The notes below the pieces were generated by a model. That model searched no databases and was not told the origin of the DNA. It worked only from the letters and a program-made list of their open reading frames with translations. This document shows positions 16,174 through 25,031 of a DNA stretch of 64,000 nucleotides, piece by piece (within the stretch, counting starts at the first letter, position 1; each line of letters begins with the position of its first letter). Both the position numbers and the translations under genes were made by a program. The DNA is from CBDCVO01 sp965223085. GTDB lineage: Bacteria > Pseudomonadota > Gammaproteobacteria > Ga0077536. The stretch is from NCBI GenBank assembly GCA_965223085.1, contig OZ244981.1, positions 124,001-188,000 on the forward strand. The letters are read 5' to 3'.

Positions 16174-17180
16174 GAGATATCGTAGTACTCCTTATACCAA
16201 GCAACGAAATTACCGATGCCTTCCTCGATTGGCGTAGCGGGTCGATAACCCATGTCGTCGACCAGGGCTGAAACATCTGCGTAGGTGTCGGGCACATCAC
16301 CCAGTTGCAACGGCAACATGTTCTTTTTTGCTTCGATGCCCAAACAAGTCTCTAAGGCACCGATAAAATCCATCAAGTGTACAGGGGCGTTGTTGCCAAT
16401 GTTATATAATCGATACGGTGCCTTGCTGGTACCGGGATCGGGTGCGTCACTGTCCCATTGCACCGCGGGCTTGGCGATTTTATCGATAGCGCGAATCACG
16501 CCTTCAACGATGTCGTCCACATAAGTGAAATCTCGTTGATGATTACCATAGTTGAACACCTCGATCGGCTCCCCCGCCAGCATCCGTTGCGTAAATAAGA
16601 ACAACGACATATCAGGTCGACCCCAGGGCCCGTAAACCGTGAAAAAGCGCAAACCCGTGGTCGGCAACGCGTACAAATGCGCGTAACTGTGCGCCATCAA
16701 TTCATTCGCCTTCTTAGTCGCGGCATACATCGACACCGGATGATCAACATTGTCGCTCACCGAAAACGGCATGCGCGTATTCGCACCGTACACCGAGCTC
16801 GTTGAGGCATAAACCAGGTGTTCGATGTTACCGTGGCGACATTGCTCCAGAATATTCATAAAGCCGACAACATTGGCTTCTACGTAGGCGTGGGGATTCT
16901 CAATGCTGTAGCGGACCCCGGCCTGGGCCGCGAGGTGCATTACGCGTGCCGGCTTGGTGGCCTCGAAGACGCGTTTCATGGCCGCGAGATCGGCGACATC
17001 CTCGCGAAAAAATTCGAATCGGGGGTGTGCTGTCAAACGCGTGAGGCGCGCTTCTTTGAGCTTGACATCGTAATAATCGTTGAGATTATCCACACCAACG
17101 ATCTCGTCGCCGCGCTCGAGCAAGCGCTCGCTAAGACGTGCACCAATGAATCCGGCTGCGCCGGTTACCAGTATCCGCAT
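16170..17180 (-). CDS. UDP-glucuronate 4-epimerase (NAD-dependent epimerase/dehydratase)
   Basis: 336 residues of the extended SDR type. The NAD motif is GAAGFIGARL, STSSVYGANTRMPFS follows near residue 124, and the catalytic YAATK is near 149. RFFTVYGPWGRPDMSLFLFT near 180 is the family signature of CapI/LpsL-type epimerases that interconvert UDP-GlcA and UDP-GalA. It is the first gene of the minus-strand operon that continues with tviB, ugd, MBOAT, SGNH and rfaH. Some close homologues beside tviB act on UDP-GlcNAcA (TviC/WbpP), which is the main alternative. Confidence 0.85.
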   Translation of the reverse strand: MRILVTGAAGFIGARLSERLLERGDEIVGVDNLNDYYDVKLKEARLTRLTAHPRFEFFREDVADLAAMKRVFEATKPARVMHLAAQAGVRYSIENPHAYVEANVVGFMNILEQCRHGNIEHLVYASTSSVYGANTRMPFSVSDNVDHPVSMYAATKKANELMAHSYAHLYALPTTGLRFFTVYGPWGRPDMSLFLFTQRMLAGEPIEVFNYGNHQRDFTYVDDIVEGVIRAIDKIAKPAVQWDSDAPDPGTSKAPYRLYNIGNNAPVHLMDFIGALETCLGIEAKKNMLPLQLGDVPDTYADVSALVDDMGYRPATPIEEGIGNFVAWYKEYYDIS

Positions 17181-17418
17181 TGCTGTTCCTGCTGGAAGTC
17201 AAAGAAAAGCGCTATTGCGCGCCGCGATCTGTAGCCATTTTATCGCCCCACATCCCCCAAAACTTGAAGGGCTTGCGCGGGTCTGGCGGTCCGCGTAAGC
17301 GCACCGGGGTGCGGTCGGCGACGTTAAAACCGCAAGCCCGTGGTGGAATGTCGCAACCGCAGGTGCCACCAAGTTTGATAGTATGCCAGTCATTGTACAA
17401 AAACGGAGAGCAGAGACC

Positions 17419-17853
17419 ATGGCTGAACCGGCTGGTCCGACGGGGATGAGCCCCGAATCGATAGAGGTCGATGCGCAAAACCTCTACCGAGAAGAATCCT
17501 ATACCGATCTAAAGGCGGCCACGATCCGCAAGTTGACGCCGATCAAGCTCGACGGCAGCGAGGATAGTTCACGACGCCCGCAATTTGTCGGTGATACGAC
17601 TTTGATGACGCAACTAGGTCCGATTCCGGTGCAGTTTCCTATTGAGGCGGATAACCTCAGTGATGCCTGCGAAAAATTTCCGGCCGGGGTGCGGAAAGCA
17701 ATCGAACAACTCAACGACAGGGCACGGGAAATGGCCCGTGAAGAGGCCTCGCGCATCGTCGTGCCAGGCACCGCACCCGGTGGCGCGATTCCCGGCGCAG
17801 GAGGCTTGCCCGGGGGTGGCCTGCCGGGCGGTGGAAAAATTCAAATCGATTAA
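17419..17853 (+). CDS. Conserved protein of unknown function with Gly/Pro-rich tail
   Basis: 144 residues from the ATG at 17419, chosen because GGAGAG lies 8 bp upstream; an in-frame ATG at 17383 has no good Shine-Dalgarno. The body (LYREESYTDLKAATIRKLTPI, TTLMTQLGPIPVQFPIEA) is moderately charged with no signal peptide or membrane span. The last 30 residues are low complexity (PGGAIPGAGGLPGGG). I do not recognise a named family. It precedes ccmA by 50 bp on the same strand, but a role in cytochrome maturation is only a guess from position. Confidence 0.6.
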   Translation: MAEPAGPTGMSPESIEVDAQNLYREESYTDLKAATIRKLTPIKLDGSEDSSRRPQFVGDTTLMTQLGPIPVQFPIEADNLSDACEKFPAGVRKAIEQLNDRAREMAREEASRIVVPGTAPGGAIPGAGGLPGGGLPGGGKIQID

Positions 17854-17903
17854 AACCTGCGCATGCACCCGGGGCGCTAACCCTGAGCAATAACGTAGCC
17901 CCC

Positions 17904-18521
17904 GTGCTCAGTGCACGCAATATGTGCTGTGTGCGGGGCGATCGCGTTGTTTTAAACGACATCAATATCGACGTTGCGGCGGGCGAGTTGCTGCAGGTCA
18001 CCGGCCCCAATGGCAGCGGCAAAACCACCTTGTTGCGCGTCCTAGCGGGCTTGATCCAGCTGACCTCCGGGACGCTCTGCTGGCGCGGCAGAGCGCTGCT
18101 CGGCGAAGAATTTCGTCGCGACCTATGTTACATCGGACACCGCAACGGCGTCGCCACCTGCGACACCGCCGCGGAGAACCTTGCCTACGCTGCGACCCTC
18201 AGCGGGCAACACCTCGCAGCGTCGAAATTGGCCGCCGCGCTAGCGCAGCTCGAGCTTACTGCCAGCGCTGCGTGCAGCGCTGTAACCCTATCCGCCGGCC
18301 AGCGGCAACGGGTTGCTTTGGCCCGTCTGCTCGTCAGCGATGCGCGCCTGTGGTTGCTGGACGAACCCTGCACCGCACTGGATACCCGCGGCCGCGCCGT
18401 CATTCAGACCGTGCTCGAGGACCACCTCGCTGACGGGGGTACGGCCGTCGTCGCCACCCACCAGCGGCTACGGCTAAGCACCGGGAAAATGACCGAAATG
18501 AGCTTGGCGCTTCATTCCTGA
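17904..18521 (+). CDS. ccmA: Heme ABC transporter ATP-binding protein CcmA
   Basis: 205 residues from a GTG. Walker A is GPNGSGKTT near residue 34, the ABC signature LSAGQRQRVALARLL is near 130-144, and Walker B is LWLLDEPCTALD. The short ABC protein without membrane part, followed by ccmB and ccmC, identifies CcmA. With CcmB it uses ATP to release holo-CcmE from CcmC during System I cytochrome c maturation at the inner membrane. First gene of a nine-gene ccmABCDEFGHI run. Confidence 0.93.
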   Translation: MLSARNMCCVRGDRVVLNDINIDVAAGELLQVTGPNGSGKTTLLRVLAGLIQLTSGTLCWRGRALLGEEFRRDLCYIGHRNGVATCDTAAENLAYAATLSGQHLAASKLAAALAQLELTASAACSAVTLSAGQRQRVALARLLVSDARLWLLDEPCTALDTRGRAVIQTVLEDHLADGGTAVVATHQRLRLSTGKMTEMSLALHS

Positions 18522-18525
18522 GCCA

Positions 18526-19200
18526 ATGAGTTTAGGCCCGCCAATTGTCAGTGTTCTGAAACGTGACCTGCGCCGGGCATTTGCGCACGGTGCGCAGGTC
18601 GCGATGCCGTTTGTGTTTTTTTTGATCGTGATCAATTTATTTCCCCTGGCAGTGGGACCACAGAGCGATAAGTTGGCGCACATCGGTCCCGCAATTGTGT
18701 GGGTCGCCTACACCCTTGCAGTGACCTTAACGCTGGCCTCTATGTATCGCGACGATTTTCATGAGGGCGGCATCGATGCGCTGTTGCTGAGCGCACACCC
18801 ACTCGCCCTACTCACGGCCACCAAAGCGGGCGCCCACTGGCTCGTGACCGCTTTGCCGCTGGTAATGTTATGCTTGCCCGCCGGGGTATTGTTCAACCTA
18901 CCGCTACGAACCATGCTGGTCATCGCCGCTAGCGTGCTGCTCGGGAGCCCGGCACTGAGTTTCATCGGCGGCATCGCGAGCGCACTCACCGTCGGCGTAC
19001 GCGGCGGCGCGCTGCTGTTGGCGTTGATCACCTTGCCGTTGTACATTCCCGTGTTGATATTTGGCGCCGCTGCCGGCCGCAATGCGAACCTCGGCCTCCC
19101 TGTGACGGGCGAATTATTGTTCCTCGCGGGTTTGTCGGTGTTGGCCGTAACCTTAGCGCCAAGCGCCGCTGCCGCGGCGCTGCGAGTGCGCTCGGGGTGA
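18526..19200 (+). CDS. ccmB: Heme exporter membrane protein CcmB
   Basis: 224 residues with six hydrophobic segments, as in CcmB. It starts 4 bp after ccmA and begins with the usual cytoplasmic VLKRDLRRAFAHGAQ segment followed by FVFFLIVINLFPLAVGP. It forms the CcmA2B complex in the inner membrane. Confidence 0.92.
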   Translation: MSLGPPIVSVLKRDLRRAFAHGAQVAMPFVFFLIVINLFPLAVGPQSDKLAHIGPAIVWVAYTLAVTLTLASMYRDDFHEGGIDALLLSAHPLALLTATKAGAHWLVTALPLVMLCLPAGVLFNLPLRTMLVIAASVLLGSPALSFIGGIASALTVGVRGGALLLALITLPLYIPVLIFGAAAGRNANLGLPVTGELLFLAGLSVLAVTLAPSAAAAALRVRSG

Positions 19201-19252
19201 GGCAATATTCCCAGGGCACGGTTTCTGCGCGCCATAGTTCACGACGACAGCG

Positions 19253-19993
19253 ATGATTAATTTACGTAAATACGTCTCACCGCAACATTTTCATGCGCTC
19301 GCCTTGCGCTGGGCTGTCCCGGTCTTGGTGGCCAGCGGCATTCTTATGCTCGTGGGGCTCTACGGTGGACTGGTACAAGCGCCGCGCGACTATCAGCAAG
19401 GCGATAGTTTCCGCATCATATACGTGCACGTGCCGGCCGCGTGGTTATCGCTATTTGTCTATATTTTCATGGCCCTCTGCGCGGTACTGACCTTGGTTTG
19501 GAAAGTGAAGCTCGCCGATGTGCTGGCCCGTATCGCGGCACCGCTAGGCGCATCGTTCACGCTACTGGCGCTCGCAACAGGCTCGCTGTGGGGCAAACCT
19601 ATGTGGGGCGCGTGGTGGGTGTGGGACGCACGCTTGACTTCGGAGCTCATCTTGCTGTTTCTCTATTTGGGTTATATTGCTCTGCAAGACGCGCTCAGCG
19701 ACAGACGCGCGGCGGCGCGCGCTGGCGCCGTGTTGGCGCTCGTCGGTTCGGTCAACATTCCGATCATTCATTATTCGGTGGAATGGTGGAATACCTTGCA
19801 CCAGGGGCCAACGGTGACGAAGCTCGACACCCCGTCGATTCATCTGTCTATGTTGATCCCACTGTTGATCATGGCGGTCGCGTTCATGCTTTATTTCTTC
19901 GGTGGGCTGCTCTATGGCGCCCGCACCGAGATCCTCGCTCACGAGCAACATGCGCAATGGGTGAAACGGCTCTTGCAAAAAACTAAGGTTTGA
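19253..19993 (+). CDS. ccmC: Heme-handling protein CcmC
   Basis: 246 residues with six membrane segments and the heme-binding WWD motif (WGAWWVWDARLTSELILLF near residue 118). The two conserved histidine regions are YVHVPAAWLS near 59 and IIHYSVEWWNTLHQ near 170. CcmC attaches heme covalently to CcmE in the periplasm. It lies 52 bp after ccmB and 10 bp before ccmD. Confidence 0.94.
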   Translation: MINLRKYVSPQHFHALALRWAVPVLVASGILMLVGLYGGLVQAPRDYQQGDSFRIIYVHVPAAWLSLFVYIFMALCAVLTLVWKVKLADVLARIAAPLGASFTLLALATGSLWGKPMWGAWWVWDARLTSELILLFLYLGYIALQDALSDRRAAARAGAVLALVGSVNIPIIHYSVEWWNTLHQGPTVTKLDTPSIHLSMLIPLLIMAVAFMLYFFGGLLYGARTEILAHEQHAQWVKRLLQKTKV

Positions 19994-20003
19994 GGAGTTC
20001 GCG

Positions 20004-20192
20004 GTGCGTGACTTTTTTCTGATGGGCGGCTACGCATTCTATGTGTGGAGCGCGTATGCACTCACTGCGGTGGTTTTGATCGCGAACCTGTGGCATCTGC
20101 ATCGTCTCGGCAAGCGAACGCTACGATCCTTGCACCAGCGCCACAACGATAGTCACCTAGCCCGGATATTGCGCGAGGACGGCGGATGCTAG
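20004..20192 (+). CDS. ccmD: Heme exporter subunit CcmD
   Basis: 62 residues from a GTG, with GAGGAGT upstream. One membrane helix (AFYVWSAYALTAVVLIANLWHL) and a basic cytoplasmic part (RLGKRTLRSLHQRH) are typical of CcmD, which assists release of holo-CcmE. Its last ten residues are encoded inside the left terminal repeat of the 260 bp element at 20159, so the native C-terminus may have been replaced. Confidence 0.85.
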   Translation: MRDFFLMGGYAFYVWSAYALTAVVLIANLWHLHRLGKRTLRSLHQRHNDSHLARILREDGGC

Positions 20193-20418
20193 CGCAGGAC
20201 AGGTTCGTCTGCGCGCCGAGCTGGAAGCCGAAGCGTAGCCGTCGCTACGCTGAGGGTGAAGCACAAGCCCAGGCGAGGCTGAGTGAGCCAGCGCCGCGGT
20301 AGCGAACAAGTGCGTTACAAATTGTATTTGCCGATGCGCTACCATCGAACGATGAAAAATCCCCCGACATCAACCCAGTGGCACAAACGCAGTGAGCGCC
20401 TTGCGCAATATCCGGGCT
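20159..20418. repeat. 260 bp element with 20 bp terminal inverted repeats between ccmD and ccmE
   Basis: AGCCCGGATATTGCGC at 20159-20174 is the exact reverse complement of 20403-20418, and the match extends to 20 bp with one mismatch. Inside lies a second perfect hairpin (AGCGTAGC-CGTC-GCTACGCT, about 20234-20253). No long frame exists inside. This fits a MITE or paired REP-type element that inserted within the ccm operon: the left repeat supplies the ccmD stop and the right end abuts ccmE (start 20423). No target duplication is obvious. Confidence 0.6.
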
Positions 20419-20422
20419 CGCT

Positions 20423-20863
20423 ATGACGCCACGGCAAAAACGACTCACCGGCATCGCCGTCATCATCGCCGGCATGGCGCTCGCGACGGCCCTGATACTG
20501 ATGGCCTTCGAACGAAACTTGATGTATTTCTACAGCCCCACCGAAGTGCATCAGGGCGCCGCCCCCAGCACGCGTGATTTTCGCATCGGCGGATTGGTCG
20601 TGGTCGATTCTGTCGAACGTGATCCCGAATCGCTGACCGTGAAGTTTACCCTCACCGACACAGCGCACGATATTATCGTGACCTACGACGGCATCCTGCC
20701 CGATCTCTTTCGCGAAGGCCAAGGCATTGTCGCGCATGGACAACTCGATGGGAATGGAATTTTCGTCGCTCACGAAGTGCTCGCTAAACACGACGAAAAT
20801 TATATGCCACCGGAGGTTGCGGATGCTCTTGCCGGCGCACGTCGCACGCCGTCATCACCATGA
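20423..20863 (+). CDS. ccmE: Heme chaperone CcmE
   Basis: 146 residues. N-terminal membrane anchor (GIAVIIAGMALATALILMAF), then the OB-fold domain. The heme-attaching histidine is in VLAKHDENYMPPEV near residue 130, with the following Tyr that ligates heme. CcmE carries heme from CcmC to the CcmF/H ligase. The stop overlaps the ccmF start by 4 bp. Confidence 0.95.
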   Translation: MTPRQKRLTGIAVIIAGMALATALILMAFERNLMYFYSPTEVHQGAAPSTRDFRIGGLVVVDSVERDPESLTVKFTLTDTAHDIIVTYDGILPDLFREGQGIVAHGQLDGNGIFVAHEVLAKHDENYMPPEVADALAGARRTPSSP

Positions 20864-22812
20864 TTCCGGAACTCGGTCATTTCGCCTTGTGCATCGCCTT
20901 AGGCCTCGCCGTGGTGCAAATGATCGCACCGCTCGTGGCGCGGCGCGCCACCACCACGCTTACCGCCGCCTATCTGCAATGTCTATTCGTATGCTTAGGA
21001 TTCGCCGCGCTGACCTATTGCTTTGCGCAGCATGACTTCAGCGTTGCCTATGTCGCCGCGAATTCGAATAGCGGTTTGCCGCTACCGTACCGGATCTCGG
21101 CGGTATGGGGTGCGCACGAAGGCTCATTACTATTGTGGATTTTAATTCTCTCCTGGTGGACCGTCGCGGTTGGTGTTTTTAGTCGCGCGCTCGGCCACGA
21201 TATCCGCGATCTCGTCATTGCAGTGATGGGTGCGGTTAGCGTCGCGTTCTTGGTTTTTTTACTCGCGACATCCAATCCGTTCGCGCGGCTCCATCCCGCG
21301 GCGCCCGACGGTGCAGATCTGAATCCACTCCTGCAAGACCCGGGCCTGATTTTTCACCCGCCCATCCTCTACGCAGGCTATGTCGGCACGATCGTCGCGT
21401 TTGCTTTCGCGATCGCAGCCCTGATCCGCGGGCAACTAACAAGCGCGTGGGCGCGTTGGGTGCGGCCGTGGACAACCGCCGCGTGGGTCCTGCTAACCTT
21501 GGGAATCGCGCTCGGCAGTTGGTGGGCCTACTACGAGTTGGGCTGGGGTGGTTGGTGGTTTTGGGATCCCGTGGAAAACGCCTCATTCATGCCCTGGCTG
21601 CTGGGCACTGCTTTAATCCATGCGCTCGCGGTGACGGAGAAACGCGGCACGTTCAAAAACTGGACTGTGTTGCTCGCGATCGGCACATTTGCCCTAAGTC
21701 TGTTAGGCACATTCCTCGTACGTTCCGGCGTATTAACCTCCGTGCATGCGTTCGCGACCGATCCCGCGCGGGGTGTTTTCATCTTAACGATACTTGCGCT
21801 CGTCATCGGTGGCTCGTTGACGCTCTACGCCTGGCGTGGGCCCAAAACCTACGCTGGCAACCACTACGAGGTGGTTTCTCGCGAATCGTTTTTGCTTATC
21901 AATTCGCTGCTGCTCGCCGTTACCACGGCCACGGTGTTGCTCGGGACGCTCTACCCGCTGTGCCTCGAGGCGCTCGACTTAGGCAAGATTTCCGTGGGTC
22001 CGCCGTATTTTGATCTGGCCTTCAGCATCTTGATGATCCCGGTGGTCATTGCGCTCGGGCTGGGACAATTTGCCCGCTGGCGTGGCGATAACTTCGCGCG
22101 CTTATGGCGCTTAGTACGCCCCGCGTTGTGGGCCAGTCTATTACTGGCAGGATGCAGCGCACTGATGGTCAGCGGTAGCCGCGCGACAATTGCCATTGGC
22201 GTCGCGCTAGCGACGTGGATCGGGATCTCGACCTTGCTCGGTCTGATCGAAAGCGTGCGTGAACGGCCGCACCCTTGGCGTGCGTTGAGACAGCTACCCC
22301 GCGCTTTGATTGGGCAATGCATCGCGCATTGGGGATTAGCTTGCACTCTGTTGGGTGTCGTTCTGACCAATGCTTTAAGCAGCGATCTTCATACGCGCCT
22401 TGGACCCGGGGACACCGCGAGCGTTGGCGCTTATGAATTCCGTTTTGTGAGCATTAGTGAACTTGACGGCCCCAACTATGTTGCGACCGAAGCCGTGTTC
22501 GACGTGAGCCGCGCAGGCAAACCGGTGGCGAAGTTACGTCCGCAAAAGCGACTCTACAAGGTTCGACAAATGCCGATGACCGAAGCCGGTATCGCCGCGG
22601 GGCTGCGTCGCGATCTCTACGTCTCTTTAGGCGAACGCTTAAGTGGAGATGTTTGGAGCGTACGCATCCACAGCAAAGATTTCGTGCGCTTAATTTGGTT
22701 AGGCGCACTCGGCATGGCACTCGGCGGCGTGATCGCGACCACCGATCGCCGTTACCGTCTCGTGCCACGACAAGCCCTAGATAACACCAAGGTGCGGGGC
22801 GAATTAGCGTAG
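20860..22812 (+). CDS. ccmF: Cytochrome c heme lyase subunit CcmF
   Basis: 650 residues with about fifteen membrane segments. Signatures include RISAVWGAHEGSLLLW near residue 77, HPPILYAGYVG near 170, and the WWD motif GWGGWWFWDPVENASFMPWL near 230. The product is the core of the heme ligase that joins heme to apocytochrome c. ATGA overlap with ccmE; ccmG follows after 7 bp. Confidence 0.96.
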   Translation: MIPELGHFALCIALGLAVVQMIAPLVARRATTTLTAAYLQCLFVCLGFAALTYCFAQHDFSVAYVAANSNSGLPLPYRISAVWGAHEGSLLLWILILSWWTVAVGVFSRALGHDIRDLVIAVMGAVSVAFLVFLLATSNPFARLHPAAPDGADLNPLLQDPGLIFHPPILYAGYVGTIVAFAFAIAALIRGQLTSAWARWVRPWTTAAWVLLTLGIALGSWWAYYELGWGGWWFWDPVENASFMPWLLGTALIHALAVTEKRGTFKNWTVLLAIGTFALSLLGTFLVRSGVLTSVHAFATDPARGVFILTILALVIGGSLTLYAWRGPKTYAGNHYEVVSRESFLLINSLLLAVTTATVLLGTLYPLCLEALDLGKISVGPPYFDLAFSILMIPVVIALGLGQFARWRGDNFARLWRLVRPALWASLLLAGCSALMVSGSRATIAIGVALATWIGISTLLGLIESVRERPHPWRALRQLPRALIGQCIAHWGLACTLLGVVLTNALSSDLHTRLGPGDTASVGAYEFRFVSISELDGPNYVATEAVFDVSRAGKPVAKLRPQKRLYKVRQMPMTEAGIAAGLRRDLYVSLGERLSGDVWSVRIHSKDFVRLIWLGALGMALGGVIATTDRRYRLVPRQALDNTKVRGELA

Positions 22813-22819
22813 GTCGTCG

Positions 22820-23350
22820 ATGCGTTTTGTACTACCACTTGCGTTTTTTGTCGTGCTGATCATCGTGTTAGCAGTCGGTTTGACGCTCGATCCGCGTTAC
22901 GTACCGTCACCTTTGATCGACCAAGCGGCTCCAGAATTTTCACTTCCCTCTTTGCAAGAGCCTACGCGACATGTGTCGAACGGAGACCTCGCGGGGCGCC
23001 CCGTGCTGCTCAATGTGTGGGCATCGTGGTGCCGCGCGTGTCGCCTGGAACACCCGTTGTTAGTGGCGCTCGCGCGTCGTAAAGTCGTCGAAATTATCGG
23101 TCTAAATTACAAAGATGAACCTCGCGCAGCGCGCGCGTGGTTGCATGAACACGGCGATCCCTATGTGACGAGCATTGTTGACGAGGCCGGGTCGCTTGGC
23201 TTAGACCTCGGTGTCTACGGTGTGCCGGAAACGTTTCTAATCGACGCGCGCGGCATTATTCGTTACAAACACGTAGGTCCGCTGAATCAGCAGGTGATCG
23301 ATGACGAGCTCGTGCCGCGTCTGGGAAAATTGACGGCGCGAGGGAGTTGA
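22820..23350 (+). CDS. ccmG: Thiol:disulfide oxidoreductase CcmG/DsbE
   Basis: 176 residues. N-terminal membrane anchor, then a thioredoxin fold with the active site WASWCRACRLEHP (CxxC) near residue 74 and cis-proline region GVYGVPETFLID near 134. It reduces apocytochrome CXXCH cysteines in the periplasm. The acidic and GVPE features are typical of CcmG. Confidence 0.95.
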   Translation: MRFVLPLAFFVVLIIVLAVGLTLDPRYVPSPLIDQAAPEFSLPSLQEPTRHVSNGDLAGRPVLLNVWASWCRACRLEHPLLVALARRKVVEIIGLNYKDEPRAARAWLHEHGDPYVTSIVDEAGSLGLDLGVYGVPETFLIDARGIIRYKHVGPLNQQVIDDELVPRLGKLTARGS

Positions 23351-23832
23351 CGTTCGTGCATAAATACTGGTTGCCCGCGATCATTCTCGCTTTCATTGCA
23401 TTTCTCGCTGACGCAGCGTCCGCTGCTGACACGCCGTTTGAATTTAGCACCGCAGACGAGGCCGATCGTTATCAACGCTTGGTGGAAAGACTGCGCTGCT
23501 TAGTGTGCCAAAACCAGTCTCTCGCCGACTCGCATGCGGATCTCGCTCAGGATCTGCGTGATGAAGTCTATCGCATGATCAGTGCGGGCGAATCAGAGCA
23601 CGCGATTATTGATTTCATGGTCGCACGCTATGGCGATTTCGTGTTGTACCAACCACCGCTTAAACGCAGCACGTGGTTATTGTGGGCCAGCCCTTTTTTA
23701 TTGTTGGCCGTCGCCGTAGGCGCCGCGGCAGTGGTACTGCGGCAGCGGCCCACCATCCAGCACGGTTTGTCCGAAACCGAGCGCGCGCAACTCACGGCCC
23801 TGATCGACGCTTCTAGCGACACTGAGCGCTAA
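23347..23832 (+). CDS. ccmH: Cytochrome c maturation protein CcmH
   Basis: 161 residues. A signal anchor is followed by the family motif LRCLVCQNQSLADSHADLAQDLR near residue 50 with the redox CxxC. A second membrane helix (WLLWASPFLLLAVAVGAAAVVL) is near the C-terminus. This is the short CcmH form (CcmL-like), with the TPR part encoded separately by ccmI. The TTG start overlaps the ccmG stop; a GTG at 23356 is an alternative. Confidence 0.92.
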   Translation: MTFVHKYWLPAIILAFIAFLADAASAADTPFEFSTADEADRYQRLVERLRCLVCQNQSLADSHADLAQDLRDEVYRMISAGESEHAIIDFMVARYGDFVLYQPPLKRSTWLLWASPFLLLAVAVGAAAVVLRQRPTIQHGLSETERAQLTALIDASSDTER

Positions 23833-24995
23833 TGTTTTGGGGTTTTGCAGTCACAATGCTGGTCGTGGCGACGTTGCCACTACTACGGCACGCACAAACG
23901 CGAACATCCAGTCGCAAACCCACCAGCACCAAGGACCTCTATCAACAACGGCTCGCGGAGCTTGAAGAGGACGCCGCGATCACCGCACTCGACCCCGCGG
24001 AGCTGAGTGCGGCGCGTGAGGATCTCGCCCGTAATTTGCTGGCTGAAACGAAACCGGCGACCGCTCGTAGTTACACGAGGGATGAAAAAATTGGCCTCGG
24101 CGTGCGCGTGTTATTGGTGCTATTGGTGTCCTCCGTGAGCGTGGCGAGTTATTGGCGCTTCGGCACACCGGAACTGGCCACCACGCAGACGGCCGCACCA
24201 ACTTCCATGGCGGCGGCCATCGCCGCACTTGAACAACGCGTCGCACACACGCCAGAGGATCACCAAAGCCGGGCCATGCTCGCCCAGGCTTATGCAGCGA
24301 GCGGCGATTACGCGAAAGCCGCGACGACTTGGGAAGCGGTGTTAGACATCGTCGGTGAAGTGCCCGCCGCGTTACTGCAATACGCCGACGCCTTGGCGAT
24401 GAACAACGATGGAAGCTTAAGCGGGCGCCCCCGCGAACTCGTAATGCGCGTGCTCGCAATCGATCCAGACAATATCGACGCGCTGGCACTCGCGGGACTT
24501 GCCGCCGCCGAAGCTGATGAGGGTGACGAAGCACTAACATTACTGGGTCGCGCGCGCGACCTTAGCGTGGCCAGTGATCGCCCGATAGCCGCCCTCGAAC
24601 AGGTAATCGCGCGGCTCACCCCCACGGCGGAAACGAATGCCGAGGGCATGGAACTTGTCCAGGTCCGAGTCGACCTCGCTCCCGAGCTACGCGCCGGTGT
24701 GAAACACGGCGCGGTACTCTACGTGATCGCACGGGACGTCGATCGTCCGGCGCCGCTGGCGGTCGTTCGCAGAGCGCTGCCAACGCAATGGCCTACGCTG
24801 TTCACTTTAAGCGACCGCGATTCGATGCAAGCATCACAGGTGTTGAGTGCCGCCGAGCGGGTTGACATCGTTGCCCGGATCGCGATTGATGGCATGCCCA
24901 TCGCCAAGTCCGGTGACCTAGAAGGGCAAGCGTCTGCGATTAAGATGGGTGACATCCCGTCAGTAGATATCGTTATCGATCGGGTCATACCATGA
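23832..24995 (+). CDS. ccmI: Cytochrome c maturation TPR protein CcmI
   Basis: 387 residues with membrane segments near residues 1-18 and 85-105 and a loop between them containing the family segment LYQQRLAELEEDAA. The periplasmic part has TPR-like helices (MLAQAYAASGDYAKAATTWEAVL, ALALAGLAAAEADEGDEAL). The C-terminal domain resembles the CcmH/CycH tail. CcmI presents apocytochrome to CcmF/H. The ATG directly follows the ccmH stop (TAATG overlap). Confidence 0.9.
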   Translation: MFWGFAVTMLVVATLPLLRHAQTRTSSRKPTSTKDLYQQRLAELEEDAAITALDPAELSAAREDLARNLLAETKPATARSYTRDEKIGLGVRVLLVLLVSSVSVASYWRFGTPELATTQTAAPTSMAAAIAALEQRVAHTPEDHQSRAMLAQAYAASGDYAKAATTWEAVLDIVGEVPAALLQYADALAMNNDGSLSGRPRELVMRVLAIDPDNIDALALAGLAAAEADEGDEALTLLGRARDLSVASDRPIAALEQVIARLTPTAETNAEGMELVQVRVDLAPELRAGVKHGAVLYVIARDVDRPAPLAVVRRALPTQWPTLFTLSDRDSMQASQVLSAAERVDIVARIAIDGMPIAKSGDLEGQASAIKMGDIPSVDIVIDRVIP

Positions 24996-25031
24996 TCGCG
25001 ATCTCGCATTGGAGCCGAGGAATCGTATAAG

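Noticed and set aside
20300..20312. Second ops site (CGCGGTAGCGAAC) inside the ccm repeat element
   Set aside because: It lacks the GG start and the TG end of the ops core and is not near polysaccharide genes.
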